Part shown: piece by piece, positions 22,636 to 31,289 of the stretch
Position numbering within the stretch: position 1 is the stretch's first letter
Layout of the letters: every line of letters starts with the position of its first letter
Assembly (NCBI GenBank): GCA_018003315.1
Contig: JAGNEJ010000049.1
Span: 1 to 36,543, forward strand
Source: Verrucomicrobiales bacterium
GTDB lineage: Bacteria > Verrucomicrobiota > Verrucomicrobiia > Verrucomicrobiales > V1-33
Reading direction: 5' to 3'
DNA: 36,543 nt
The notes under the pieces: model-generated
Databases searched by the model: none
Seen by the model: only the letters and a program-made list of their open reading frames with translations
Told to the model about the DNA's origin: nothing
Translations under genes and position numbers: made by a program

Positions 22636-25461
22636 TTACCGCTGAATGAGGTATTTCGACTCCTGAAGTTTGCTGATGCGGTTGATGGCATCGCGCAAGT
22701 GGGCGCGGCTGTAGGCATCGACATTGGGGAGATTGGCGACGTTGCCGATTTTCCCTTTCAGATCATCCAACTGCGCAACCGCGAGGTCACTGATGGGCTT
22801 GGCGGCCGGGCCGGCCATTTTGCTGCTGGCCAGGTCCATGAGTCGCTCGAGGTGTTCCCGCTGCAGATTGCGGCGCAGGCTGCTGATGAGCGGCTGGCGC
22901 GGAGTAAACGGCTTGTTCGCGTCCACCTGGTCCAGCTCGCCCCAGATCCCATTGCGGACGGTGTCGAGCAACTCCGGGAGGGTCAGTGCGTCCTGATCCT
23001 TCGGCGTGCGGAATTCATTGTCGAACACACGGCTCAGGGTGGAGGGGTTCATCAGCGCGGTCAGAGCACTGGCCTGGATGCCCAGGATCCGGTCATGCAC
23101 CGGCCAAGTGGGTTCCTCAAACTGCGTTTCCATGTCGAACCACTTGTCCACGGTGAGGTGGTTGAGCAAATCCGGAGTGAGCCCAAACGCTTCATCCCGG
23201 AAGGTGTTTTCCGCGATAAACGCGATAGCGGCGCGCTGCTGGTCCACCGGGACCACCTGCACGGGCGGACGGGAATTGGGATCGCCCTTGCGGTCGCGGT
23301 TGATGAAGCTGCCGCCCACCCAGTCGGACATCATGCTGACGGCGCTGATCTGCGCCCTGAGCGTCAACTGGTATCCGCGCCGGGCCTTGGCCCAACTGTC
23401 CCCGTCCTTGACGAACCGGTTCAAAATCTTTGACCGGTGTTCATTGACCAGCACCATCTGGTTTTGAGCGTAGGCCAGCGGATTTTTGCCGAAGTCATAG
23501 CGTCGCGCCAGCGGGTCCGGGCCGCCGGTGTCCTCGTCGGTGGCATAGGTTAGCAGCGGATCCGCCACGCGGGAAAGGATGGGTTTGAGATCCTTTTCGA
23601 AGCTGTAACCGTATTCGATGACCCATTCGTCGTAGGGACCGACGGAGATCATGCCCCAGTCGCCCTGGGGAAGCTTCTTCCCGGCGACGATGTTGGTGGG
23701 GATGTAGTCCATGACCGACCCGGCAAAGGGTTTTTTGCCTTTGATCGCGTCACCTTGGATTTCTTCGAAAGAATAAATCGAGGAAGCTTTAAAGTTATGG
23801 CGGAGTCCAAGCGTGTGTCCGACTTCATGCACGGTGACGTCCATGAGCAGCGGTCCGATGAAGCTTTCCGGCACGCCGTCGAGCAGTTGTTCACCGGAAG
23901 GCGCGGGCTGGGGCTGCGGCGGTTGCGGTGCCGGCGGGGGCGGGGGCGGGTCTGCCGCCACTTCTGCGGCGGCGATTTCCATCTCCATGGCCATCTGGGA
24001 AAGCCCCATGACTTTCGCATTGGTCATCGCGCAGTAGCCGTTCTGCTGGCTGTAGCGGCCGACCAGACCATCGAATTCCCCCTGGCCCAGCAACCCTTTG
24101 CCGGCCTGCGCCAGCGGGTGGCCGCCCAGTGCGGGCATGGGTTCGCGACTGCGGGCATCAAGAATTTCCTGACGTTTTTCCGGCGCGGCCATGCGGACCC
24201 GCGGGTCCCACTGCGGATTCTTGTAGAGCCATTCCATGGTTTCCGGCGTCATCCCTTCCATCGCCAACTGCGGGACGATGTCGTTGTAGTTGGTCCACCA
24301 GTGGCGGATCCAACCGTCGGTCAGGATGATGTCGGCATCCAAAATCTGGCCGGTGAGCGGATGCACCCGGCTGGGTCCGATGGCGGTGCCGACGCCGTTG
24401 TTCAGCCAGCGGATAAAATTATAGCGCACGTCCTCGGGGTCCTTGTCCATGTTTTCCCCGGTGGCGGCATCCTGGAAGCGCACTTCCATCGCATTGACGA
24501 GGCCGACTTTTTCAAAGGCCTTGTTCCACAACAGCACGCCTTCCTTCACCCAGCGGCGGTAGCGGATGGGGCAGGTGTGCTCGATGTAGAAAATGATCGG
24601 ATTTTTTGGGGGACTGAGCTTCAGACTGGGATCGGCCTTTTCCAGATGCCAGCGGTTGATGAAACGCACGCGGGTCTTGTCCGGTTCGAATTTGCCGAAG
24701 TCCGTGTAGTGGGTGATGAAGTAGCCGATGCGCTCATCCGCCAACCGCGGCTCGTAGCCGGTTTTGTCCGGCATGTTGCTGAAGCTGTAGTGGAAGGTCT
24801 TCATTTGCCCGTCCGCCACGGCCGCTTCAAATGCCAGTTCCACATTGGTCGGAAACGTCTTGGCCGTTTTGGTGGTGTAGAGATTCCGGTTGATGCCCGC
24901 AGCATGTGGTCCAAAAAATTTGCCGGCCATGCCGACGCACAGTTCGTCCATGTCAACGAGCGGACCGCCGCGTGGCACCCAGCCGAGAATGGGCACGTCC
25001 AGCAGCACCTTGTCGGTAAAGAGCCGCTTCACGGAACGCTGGGATTCCTGATCCCCCGTGCTGCGGATGTCCAAATTCGGCACCACCAAGGCCAGCCGTT
25101 TGCCAAACTGTTTCCAGTAAAAATAAACATCCCCCGCCTGGAGCCCCGCATAACTTTCTCCGCTGGCCACGGTCAGGGCCAAAAAATGCCGCTGGGTGGC
25201 GAAAGCCTGCGGCAGTTCCGCCATCACCTGCTGGTCCTTGCCCCGCACCCACAGGGTGTAAAATGGCTTGGCTCCGTCTGCAGTGGACACCACTTTCTCG
25301 AAATCCTTCAGCGTCTGTTCCACTGGCGGGTAATCCGCCTCCGGAGGGGAGGGCTGCGGAGGTGCGATGGCCGGAGCCTGGCCGGGAGCAGGTTGCTGCC
25401 CGAATGCCAGCGTGGCAGCTCCGGCAAGCAGCAACGTGCTGAAATAGAGTGTGTGTTTCAT
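22636..25461 (-). CDS. Large secreted zinc-dependent metalloprotease (DUF5117/DUF4953-like, metzincin-type site)
   Basis: A 941-residue protein. Signal peptide at 1-22 (MKHTLYFSTLLLAGAATLAFGQ) followed by a Pro/Gln-rich mature start. A large N-terminal region (~50-480) resembles the conserved part of these proteases (LGWVPRGGP, KGVLLWNKAFEKVG-like, DPEDVRYNFIRW). A Pro-rich insert lies at ~500-527. The zinc site is HEVGHTLGLRH (545-555, HExxHxxGxxH), and SVMDYIP ~30 residues later is the Met-turn of metzincins. A helical C-terminal region of ~300 residues follows. The frame runs far upstream of ATG 25461, but that part overlaps the sigma gene and is not coding. It is divergent from the ECF sigma gene. 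It is expected to act in the periplasm or outside; substrate unknown. Confidence 0.93.
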   Translation of the reverse strand: MKHTLYFSTLLLAGAATLAFGQQPAPGQAPAIAPPQPSPPEADYPPVEQTLKDFEKVVSTADGAKPFYTLWVRGKDQQVMAELPQAFATQRHFLALTVASGESYAGLQAGDVYFYWKQFGKRLALVVPNLDIRSTGDQESQRSVKRLFTDKVLLDVPILGWVPRGGPLVDMDELCVGMAGKFFGPHAAGINRNLYTTKTAKTFPTNVELAFEAAVADGQMKTFHYSFSNMPDKTGYEPRLADERIGYFITHYTDFGKFEPDKTRVRFINRWHLEKADPSLKLSPPKNPIIFYIEHTCPIRYRRWVKEGVLLWNKAFEKVGLVNAMEVRFQDAATGENMDKDPEDVRYNFIRWLNNGVGTAIGPSRVHPLTGQILDADIILTDGWIRHWWTNYNDIVPQLAMEGMTPETMEWLYKNPQWDPRVRMAAPEKRQEILDARSREPMPALGGHPLAQAGKGLLGQGEFDGLVGRYSQQNGYCAMTNAKVMGLSQMAMEMEIAAAEVAADPPPPPPAPQPPQPQPAPSGEQLLDGVPESFIGPLLMDVTVHEVGHTLGLRHNFKASSIYSFEEIQGDAIKGKKPFAGSVMDYIPTNIVAGKKLPQGDWGMISVGPYDEWVIEYGYSFEKDLKPILSRVADPLLTYATDEDTGGPDPLARRYDFGKNPLAYAQNQMVLVNEHRSKILNRFVKDGDSWAKARRGYQLTLRAQISAVSMMSDWVGGSFINRDRKGDPNSRPPVQVVPVDQQRAAIAFIAENTFRDEAFGLTPDLLNHLTVDKWFDMETQFEEPTWPVHDRILGIQASALTALMNPSTLSRVFDNEFRTPKDQDALTLPELLDTVRNGIWGELDQVDANKPFTPRQPLISSLRRNLQREHLERLMDLASSKMAGPAAKPISDLAVAQLDDLKGKIGNVANLPNVDAYSRAHLRDAINRISKLQESKYLIQR

Positions 25462-25728
25462 CGGTTTGTTTCGATTCGATTGATTATTTCTGTTTATTGA
25501 AATCGGGGTTTTTCTGAAATTTCGAGTGAGCCTATCGATTCTGAAAGTTTTTTCAACTAAAAAGACGCGGGAGGCGAAGCGGCAGCAACCCAAGGCGTTG
25601 TCGGAACCAGAATTTGTCCTGAAATCCCTGCCGCACCGCGAATCCGTGGGAGGCAGGGAGACCATCGGGAAAGAATCCACCCCCGATGCTGTAACCTTCG
25701 GAATCCGCTTTCCCGTCTGAGGAGGGAA
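25462..25728. promoter_or_regulatory. Divergent control region between metalloprotease and ECF sigma factor
   Basis: This 267-nt gap is A/T-rich on the protease side (25462-25560) and GC-rich on the sigma side. The A/T-rich part contains repeated TTTCTG and GAAAT pieces around 25488-25522. On the minus strand a TTGAAA lies some 90 nt from the protease start, but no strong -10 partner was found at the right spacing. It should hold both promoters, and an ECF autoregulatory promoter is likely here but cannot be pinned down. Confidence 0.35.
25720..25725 (+). promoter_or_regulatory. Shine-Dalgarno sequence of the ECF sigma gene
   Basis: AGGAGG stands 3 nt before ATG 25729. It is the only near-perfect anti-16S match before a start codon in this window and supports the long N terminus of the sigma factor. 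The spacing is short, which may reduce efficiency. Confidence 0.6.
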
Positions 25729-26403
25729 ATGATCGCCACTCCAATCGATCTCCCATTTGTCGGGTCTGCACGGTCCGGAGCGTTCTGCCCTGCGCTGCCG
25801 GGGCTGTGTGCGAAACCTGCTGGACGTGCCGCACCTCCCCCGGCATGGTCCGCTTCCGTGGACGAAGACCTCGAACTTGTCGGCTTGGTCCGCCAAGGCA
25901 ATCATGCGGCGTTCGGCGAGTTGGTGGTCCGCCACAAAAGCCGGGTGCTGGCCATGGCGGCCCGCTACGCCCGCAACCATCACGAAATCGACGACCTCGC
26001 GCAGGAGGTTTTCATTCGCGCCTGGCAGAAATTTTCCCGATTTCGCGGCGAAGCCCCGTTTGAACACTGGCTGATGCGCCTGGCCGTGCGCTGCTGTTTT
26101 GACTTCCTGCGCAAGCACCGCCGCCGCCGGGAACGGGAAGTGTCCTATGAAGCGCTGGGCAGCGGAGCCCCCCTCCCGGAGGGGGCGGTGGGACCAGCCG
26201 CCGACCCTTCGGACGCAGTGCTGCGTCTGCGCCGTGCCTTGCAGCAGCTGGCACCCAAGGAACAACTGGTCATCACCCTGCTGGAAATCGAGGAGCGCAC
26301 CGTTCGCGAAACCGCCAGCCTCACCGGGTGGAGCGAAGGCAACGTCAAAGTCCGCGCCCACCGCGCCAGACTCAAACTCCGGAATCTGCTCGCCTCACCC
26401 TGA
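25729..26403 (+). CDS. ECF-type RNA polymerase sigma factor (sigma-70 family)
   Basis: A 224-residue sigma factor. After an unusual ~45-residue Pro/Ala-rich extension, region 2 runs ~48-135: LVRQGNHAAFGELVVRHKSRVLAMAARY, then the core-binding DDLAQEVFIRAWQ and the -10 recognition helix FEHWLMRLAVRCCFDFLRKHRRR. A Gly/Ala/Pro linker follows. Region 4 (~168-222) has LQQLAPKEQLVITLLEIEERTVRETASLTGWSEGNVKVRAHRARLKL, the -35 recognition helix-turn-helix. No region 1.1 or 3. It is followed after 8 nt by a small membrane protein and then a Spy-like protein, which may be its control partners. The metalloprotease gene opposite is a candidate target. Confidence 0.94.
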   Translation: MIATPIDLPFVGSARSGAFCPALPGLCAKPAGRAAPPPAWSASVDEDLELVGLVRQGNHAAFGELVVRHKSRVLAMAARYARNHHEIDDLAQEVFIRAWQKFSRFRGEAPFEHWLMRLAVRCCFDFLRKHRRRREREVSYEALGSGAPLPEGAVGPAADPSDAVLRLRRALQQLAPKEQLVITLLEIEERTVRETASLTGWSEGNVKVRAHRARLKLRNLLASP

Positions 26404-26411
26404 CCAATTTT

Positions 26412-26720
26412 ATGGAACCCGACCCGCTCACTCCCTACTTTGAAACTGCCCGGCGGCAGGTGGCAGCGACCGATCTGTCCCGGATCGAACTGGGATTTGA
26501 AACCCGCCTCCAGGCCAGGCTCCGGGAAATCGAACCGGAGGGTCTCGACTCCCCAGCGTTGCTGCGCCGCCTCTGGAAAACCCTGGCAGCCTGCGCGGCG
26601 GTGGTCGGATTTCTCTCCTTTTGGATGCTTTCCGGAGGCCATGTTTCCCTGGATCGGGAGGCACCCCACTGGGCACTCTGGGGAGGAGCAGACCAATCCG
26701 TAAACCTCTTTCCCCACTAA
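26412..26720 (+). CDS. Small single-pass membrane protein, candidate anti-sigma partner
   Basis: A 102-residue protein without a recognised domain. A cytosolic N-terminal ~60 residues, helical and charged (PYFETARRQVAATDLSRIELGFETRLQARLREIE), precede one hydrophobic segment at ~62-78 (TLAACAAVVGFLSFWML) and a short external tail. The size, the N-in topology and the position 8 nt after the ECF sigma gene suggest an anti-sigma factor. It lacks the HxxxCxxC zinc motif of ZAS anti-sigmas, so the function is inferred from context only. The start ATG 26412 is preferred over upstream in-frame codons that overlap the sigma gene. Confidence 0.7.
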   Translation: MEPDPLTPYFETARRQVAATDLSRIELGFETRLQARLREIEPEGLDSPALLRRLWKTLAACAAVVGFLSFWMLSGGHVSLDREAPHWALWGGADQSVNLFPH

Positions 26721-26724
26721 CATC

Positions 26725-27111
26725 ATGCGCCGCACCTGGAAATTCTGGCTCGGCATCGGCGGACTCTTTCTGCTGGGACTGATGCTCGGCATCGGCTTGG
26801 GAATGGGCGCGGTGCAAGGCTGGGTGAAACGCCTGGCCCAGGCCCCGCCAGCCGAACTGGAATCCCTGGTCCTCAACGACTGGAAAAAGAAACTGGACCT
26901 CAGCGAGGGTCAGGTGGAGGCCCTGCGCCCGGCATTGGAGGAAAGCACCAAAAAAATCGTCCCGCTGCGCGACCAATTCCGGCGCGAGGTCATGGGCGTG
27001 CTTTCCAACCTGCATCCGCAGGTGAAAAGCGTGCTCGACGAACGACAGCGCAAAAAATACGAGGAAATGGTCGGTCGCTTTGAAAAGCGTGTCGGCAAGG
27101 GTCTCGAATAA
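26725..27111 (+). CDS. Spy/CpxP-like periplasmic stress-sensor or chaperone protein
   Basis: A 128-residue protein with an N-terminal membrane anchor (FWLGIGGLFLLGLMLGIGLGMGAV, residues ~7-30) and a helical periplasmic part. That part has WKKKLDLSEGQVEALRPALEESTKKIVPLRDQFRREV, then LNPQ-like VLSNLHPQVKSVLDERQRKKYEEMV. The pattern of a first LxLSEGQ helix and a second LDERQRKKYEEM helix resembles the LTxxQ/Spy/CpxP/ZraP/CnrX group, which senses metals or binds unfolded proteins in the periplasm. Such proteins often act with ECF sigma and anti-sigma pairs (CnrH-CnrY-CnrX), and this gene sits 4 nt after the candidate anti-sigma. No Cys or His cluster for metal is visible. Confidence 0.75.
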   Translation: MRRTWKFWLGIGGLFLLGLMLGIGLGMGAVQGWVKRLAQAPPAELESLVLNDWKKKLDLSEGQVEALRPALEESTKKIVPLRDQFRREVMGVLSNLHPQVKSVLDERQRKKYEEMVGRFEKRVGKGLE

Positions 27112-27277
27112 CCGGCAGCGAACGAAGGGAAAGACCACCCGCACAGCCTGGCACTGCGCAGTCCTCCCCGCAGCGGAGATGCGCGCTTGATCCAGTCCCG
27201 GCGGAGGCGGTTGGAGAAACTTCCGTTTCCTGATTTGCAATCGGGAGCGCTTCCACCACTGTCGGCTTTTGCACATC

Positions 27278-28573
27278 ATGAGCCAGCCCCTCCAGAACCT
27301 TCCCGGATTCCGCGATTTCTTTCCCGAGGCTTGCGCGGTGCGCAATTACATTTTCCAGCACTGGCGGAATGTGGCCTTCCGCTATGGATTCGTCGAATAC
27401 GAAGGCCCAACCCTGGAGCCGACGGAACTCTACACGCGCAAGAGCGGCGAGGAAATCGTCCACCAGCTCTTTAATTTCCAGGACCGGGGAAAACGGGAGG
27501 TCGCGCTGCGTCCGGAAGTCACCCCCACCCTGGCCCGCATGGTGGCGGCAGGACAGCGCCACTACAAAAAGCCGCTCAAGTGGTTTCAGATCGGCCCCTG
27601 TTTCCGCCACGAAGCCACGCAGAAAGGCCGGGGCCGGGAATTTTACCAGTTCAACTGTGACATCGTCGGCGAATCCGGAATCGAAGCCGATGCCGAGCTG
27701 GTGGCCATGGCCATCGATCTGATGCTCGATCTCGGATTCCAGCCAGGCGACTTCAAGGTGCGCCTGAGCGACCGGCGCGTCTGGAATGCCTTTGCCGACG
27801 GCAGCGGAATTTCCAGCGAAAGTCTGCCGCTTTTCCTGCAGGCCATCGACAAACTGGATCGTGAAAAACCCGAAATCACCGCGCAGAAACTCGCACAACT
27901 GGGCACCAGCCTGGAAGCGGTGCGGACGTTTTTGCAGAATCCGGACGCTGCCAGGGAAGGCGTGCTCGGAGCACTGCTGGACAGTCTGGATGCCCGCGGT
28001 CTGGCGGAGCATGTGTGCGTCGATCTGGGTGTGGTTCGCGGCTTGGCCTACTATACGGGCGTGGTTTTTGAAGTCTTCGACGCCGGTGGAACCCTGCGCG
28101 CCGTGGCTGGCGGGGGGCGGTATGACAGTCTCTGCCAGCTCATCGGCGGCGTAGACCTGCCCGCCGCTGGCTTCGCCATGGGGGACATGGTGCTGGCCGA
28201 GTTTATTCAAGCCACTGCGCCCGCCAGGAATCGGCTCATGGCCTATCAAAGCGCGGTGCACAACCTCGACGCCTATGTGATCATCGCCGAGGAATCCTGC
28301 CGCCGCCAGGCGCTGGAAATCGTGCAGATGCTCCGCGCGGAAGGGGTGCGGGTGGACTTTCCACTCGCCCCGGCCAAAGTGGGCAGGCAGTTCCAGAACG
28401 CGGAACAGGGCAGGGCCCGCGTCGCCGTGGTGGTGGGAGCCGAATTTCCCAGTGTCAAAATCAAGGACATGACCAGCCGCAGTGAAATCGTGGTGGATGC
28501 CGACGACGTGCCTGCGGAAGTGTTGGAAACGCTGGTGCGCCCGGAAGAAACGCCGCTGCTCGCCCAGGACTAG
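27278..28573 (+). CDS. hisS: Histidyl-tRNA synthetase
   Basis: A 431-residue class II aminoacyl-tRNA synthetase. Motif 1 lies near the N terminus (MSQPLQNLPGFRDFFPE...). Motif 2 is the CFRHEATQKGRGREFYQFNCDIVG segment. RGLAYYTGVVFEVFD is the histidine-binding loop, and GGGRYDSL and MGDM with the nearby Arg region complete motif 3. The C-terminal ~90 residues are an HGTP anticodon-binding domain (LDAYVIIAEESCRRQALEIV). The presence of all catalytic blocks and the anticodon domain argues against HisZ, the truncated regulatory paralogue. ATG 27278 is preferred to a TTG three codons upstream. No T-box-like leader was seen in the 166 nt before it. Confidence 0.96.
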   Translation: MSQPLQNLPGFRDFFPEACAVRNYIFQHWRNVAFRYGFVEYEGPTLEPTELYTRKSGEEIVHQLFNFQDRGKREVALRPEVTPTLARMVAAGQRHYKKPLKWFQIGPCFRHEATQKGRGREFYQFNCDIVGESGIEADAELVAMAIDLMLDLGFQPGDFKVRLSDRRVWNAFADGSGISSESLPLFLQAIDKLDREKPEITAQKLAQLGTSLEAVRTFLQNPDAAREGVLGALLDSLDARGLAEHVCVDLGVVRGLAYYTGVVFEVFDAGGTLRAVAGGGRYDSLCQLIGGVDLPAAGFAMGDMVLAEFIQATAPARNRLMAYQSAVHNLDAYVIIAEESCRRQALEIVQMLRAEGVRVDFPLAPAKVGRQFQNAEQGRARVAVVVGAEFPSVKIKDMTSRSEIVVDADDVPAEVLETLVRPEETPLLAQD

Positions 28574-28648
28574 GCGGCTCCCTTCCCCGCATTTTTCCGG
28601 TTTCCCTCCGGCTGCTGCACCGCATAAACTATTGCACCTGCTTCCTCC

Positions 28649-29461
28649 ATGCTTCCCAGTTCCTTCTGGATTGTCCTTTTCTTCGCGATCACGCTGCTGG
28701 TTGCGTTCGTGATCCGCGAATTCCGGCTGCGCACCCGCCGCCAGAAAGTGTTGGCACACTGCTTTCCGGAGGAGTGGGTGGGCATCCTGGAACGCAATGT
28801 GCCGCTGTATCGGTCCATGCTCAACGACATGCGGCAGGATTTTCAGAACAAGGTCCACCGCTTCATCGAACACAAAAAATTCATTCCCTGCGGCGGACTG
28901 GATGACGTGACCGATGAAATGAAAGTCACCATTGCCGGCAATGCCTGCATGCTGGTGCTCAACCGCGACATAACCTACCCATTCAAGCGGGTTTACTCGG
29001 TGCTGGTGTATCCCACCAGCTTTTTTAACAGCCGGGATGAAGAGGAGGAATTGATGATGGGGGAAGCCTGGTCCGGCGGTTCCGTGGTGGTAGCCTGGGA
29101 CAACGCCCGCAAAACCGCCCGTGACCTGCGCGATGGAAAAAACCTCGTCCTGCACGAGTTCGCCCATCAACTGGACCTGGAACACGGCGGGGAGGCCGAC
29201 GGACGCCCGGTGCTTGAGGGCTACCAGCACCGCACCTGGGCTCGAGTGCTGGGCAGCGAATTCCAGAAACTCCAGGAAGCCACCGCCCGCGGCAAACGCA
29301 CCGCCCTTGATTCCTACGGAGCCGATGACCCCGCCGAGTTCTTCGCCGTGGCCACAGAAGCCTTCTTTGAAAGACCCGACCGCCTCCTGCGCGACTATCC
29401 GGACCTCTACTCCGAACTGCGCAGCTACTACAAAGTGGACCCCGTCCGCTGGCGGCGCTAA
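28649..29461 (+). CDS. mtfA: MtfA-like zinc peptidase, membrane-anchored
   Basis: A 270-residue protein of peptidase family M90 (MtfA/DgsA anti-repressor). An N-terminal hydrophobic helix (residues 5-22, SFWIVLFFAITLLVAFVI) should anchor it. Conserved parts include FPEEWVGILERNVPLYRSM, VTIAGNACMLVLNRD and YPFKRVYSVLVYPTSFF. The zinc site is HEFAHQLD with His 169, Glu 170 and His 173, and the third ligand region is the later DDPAEFFAVATEAFFE, as in MtfA. E. coli MtfA binds the repressor Mlc and has aminopeptidase activity; the membrane anchor is seen in many non-enterobacterial members. It lies 75 nt after hisS and may be co-transcribed. Confidence 0.9.
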   Translation: MLPSSFWIVLFFAITLLVAFVIREFRLRTRRQKVLAHCFPEEWVGILERNVPLYRSMLNDMRQDFQNKVHRFIEHKKFIPCGGLDDVTDEMKVTIAGNACMLVLNRDITYPFKRVYSVLVYPTSFFNSRDEEEELMMGEAWSGGSVVVAWDNARKTARDLRDGKNLVLHEFAHQLDLEHGGEADGRPVLEGYQHRTWARVLGSEFQKLQEATARGKRTALDSYGADDPAEFFAVATEAFFERPDRLLRDYPDLYSELRSYYKVDPVRWRR

Positions 29462-29476
29462 GCTGTTAGGCAGCGC

Positions 29477-30283
29477 TCACGGTTTTGGCGGAGGCGCAGC
29501 AGGATCCGGCTCCGGAATGCGGCTGGCTGCGGGAATATTCAGGACGTTCTCCAGAAATTTCAGCCGGGTGATGACCGTGGGAAAGCGCTCCGAGGGTCCC
29601 TGGTCATACAGCTGTTTCAGCAGGCGGTAAGCCTGCTCCTTGCGTTCCGGCAGGTTGGAAACACTGAAGACATAATTGCGGTAAAGATACCGGGGAGCAT
29701 GGGGACACTGGCTCGCCTTGAGAAAATATTCCGCCGCCTTGCCGTAGTCCGGATTGGGATTGATGTCCCGGCTCGGCCAGGCCAGAATCCACGCCGCCCG
29801 TTCATAAATCCGGTAGTCGTCCGGGTTGAACTTCATCCCCCGTTCGGCGATTTCCAATCCGCGCCGACGGTAGTCCTGTCGGCGTGCCTGATCCAGACCG
29901 TGGACGGATTTTTCCGCCAGGTCCTCCGCGGCATTCGAGGAAAGCATCCAGCTGTGCATTTCCCAGTAGTGGCCATCCCTGGGCTGAAGCTGGGTGCAGA
30001 GCGCATAATAATGGTCCACCACATCCCAGCGGGGCGGTTCTCTGGCAAATCCGGAGAAGGCCTCCAGTTCATAAAAACTGGCCAGCAGCGAGCGCAGCCC
30101 GCCAAACGCCGCAGCGAACGATTCCTGGCTCATCTGCTCGCGCAGGGTGGCATCGAGCTTTTCCGGCAGCAGCTGCTTTTCCCGCAGTTCGGTGGTCAGG
30201 TGCTGTTCCGCGGGCAGCCTGACAAATGCCCCTGCCAGCAGCAGCGCGAGGGCCAGCATCCGGTTGCGGCAGGAACGGGTCAT
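29477..30283 (-). CDS. Secreted TPR-like protein, last gene of the ABC operon
   Basis: A 268-residue protein without a named family. Signal peptide or anchor at ~9-24 (MLALALLLAGAFVRLP). The rest is helical and repeat-like, with TPR-type spacing in the second half: RGLEIAERGMKFNPDDYRIYERAAWILAW, YGKAAEYFLKASQCPHAPRYLYRNY, KEQAYRLLKQLYDQGP. This fits a short TPR stack that could bind a protein partner in the periplasm. The C terminus is Pro-rich. It starts 3 nt after the permease stops, with AAGGA 10 nt before ATG 30283, so it is firmly in the operon. A start at 30259 would also retain the signal. Role in the transporter complex is inferred. Confidence 0.72.
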   Translation of the reverse strand: MTRSCRNRMLALALLLAGAFVRLPAEQHLTTELREKQLLPEKLDATLREQMSQESFAAAFGGLRSLLASFYELEAFSGFAREPPRWDVVDHYYALCTQLQPRDGHYWEMHSWMLSSNAAEDLAEKSVHGLDQARRQDYRRRGLEIAERGMKFNPDDYRIYERAAWILAWPSRDINPNPDYGKAAEYFLKASQCPHAPRYLYRNYVFSVSNLPERKEQAYRLLKQLYDQGPSERFPTVITRLKFLENVLNIPAASRIPEPDPAAPPPKP

Positions 30284-30286
30284 CGG

Positions 30287-31288
30287 TCAAAGTTCCTTTT
30301 CCGCGAAGATAAATACGGCGATGCCCAGGTAAATGGCAAGATAGACCGCGGTGAGTCCCAGCATTTTCAGCACGGAGCCCTGGTCCAGCGATTTTCCGGC
30401 CACCACGGCATCCACCACATTGTATGCCTGGAAATCCGGAAACACGACGGCGATGGCCCCCGCCGCCACGCGCAGGACCGGGCTGGGCGGGACCGCCTGC
30501 GGGGCTGCCGCCGCGCCGGGACCGCGGTGGGAATGCGGCGGCTCGGGATTCATCAGTGTCTCCCGCGCGGTGGCCTGCAGGTGGCCGATGACATACATGC
30601 TGAGCGCCACGAGGATCGTAAAAATGGTGCTCCCGGCAAAAGTGGACACCGCCAGGGTCACCGCGGTGATCACCGCCGCTTTCAGGAAAATGGCCGCCAC
30701 CGCCGCCTGCATTTCCCAACGCAATCCGTGCCGCGCCAGCTCCCCCACGGCTGCGGCGCGGGCTTCTTCAAATTCCTGCGGACTCATCTTCCCACTGTCA
30801 CGCACGGATTCGACCTGTGCGACTGCCGCCGATTCTGCCAGGTGATATTTCAACTGCAATACGCCGCAGGCCAGCAAGTCCATCACCACCAGGCTGAGCA
30901 GCAGCACCAGCAGCACCCCCAGATATTTCCCCAGCAGGTATTCATGCCGCCGCACCGGCTTGCTGAGAATGGTGTAGAGCGTCCGGTCCTCAAGATCCTT
31001 CGGCAGCAGTTGCGCCATGCCCACGATGCCGAAAATGGCGCTGAAAACCTGCATGACCCCAAAGGCGGCATCCTTCACCAGTTTCAATTCCTGGTCCGGT
31101 GAAATGCTGCTGAGCACAAACCCGGCAACAAACAGCACCACGCAGAAGACAAGCATAAAATAAAACACCTTCATCCTGACCAACTGCGTGAAGGTGTGCA
31201 TGGCCAGCACGCCAATGCGCCGGAGCCAGCCGGACAGTCCGCGCCGCACCGGCGAAGTGGCCGTGAATGAAATCAGGTCCTGGTTCAT
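30287..31288 (-). CDS. ABC-2-type transporter permease
   Basis: A 333-residue inner-membrane protein with about six to seven hydrophobic segments. The first is near FYFMLVFCVVLFVAGFVL, followed by the stretch FGVMQVFSAIFGIVGMAQLLPKDLEDRTLYTILSKPV. That block (DLEDRTLYTILSKPVRR...YLLGKYLG) is typical of ABC-2 permeases of the NosY/GldF kind. A long charged loop (~175-205) and a Pro/His/Ala-rich loop (PPHSHRGPGAAAAPQAVPP) separate later helices. ATG 31288 lies 1 nt after the ATPase stop, so the pair is translationally linked. It should form a homodimeric exporter with the ATPase. Cargo is unknown. Confidence 0.85.
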   Translation of the reverse strand: MNQDLISFTATSPVRRGLSGWLRRIGVLAMHTFTQLVRMKVFYFMLVFCVVLFVAGFVLSSISPDQELKLVKDAAFGVMQVFSAIFGIVGMAQLLPKDLEDRTLYTILSKPVRRHEYLLGKYLGVLLVLLLSLVVMDLLACGVLQLKYHLAESAAVAQVESVRDSGKMSPQEFEEARAAAVGELARHGLRWEMQAAVAAIFLKAAVITAVTLAVSTFAGSTIFTILVALSMYVIGHLQATARETLMNPEPPHSHRGPGAAAAPQAVPPSPVLRVAAGAIAVVFPDFQAYNVVDAVVAGKSLDQGSVLKMLGLTAVYLAIYLGIAVFIFAEKEL

Positions 31289-31289
31289 G

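Noticed and set aside
25462-26361. 300-residue N-terminal extension of the metalloprotease frame
   Set aside because: It lies antisense to the ECF sigma gene; a good signal peptide begins at ATG 25461, which marks the true start.
26990-29230. 746-codon open frame on the minus strand opposite hisS and the MtfA-like gene
   Set aside because: It is antisense to two well-identified genes, has no recognisable domain and is His/Gly/Gln-rich in a way typical of such shadows.
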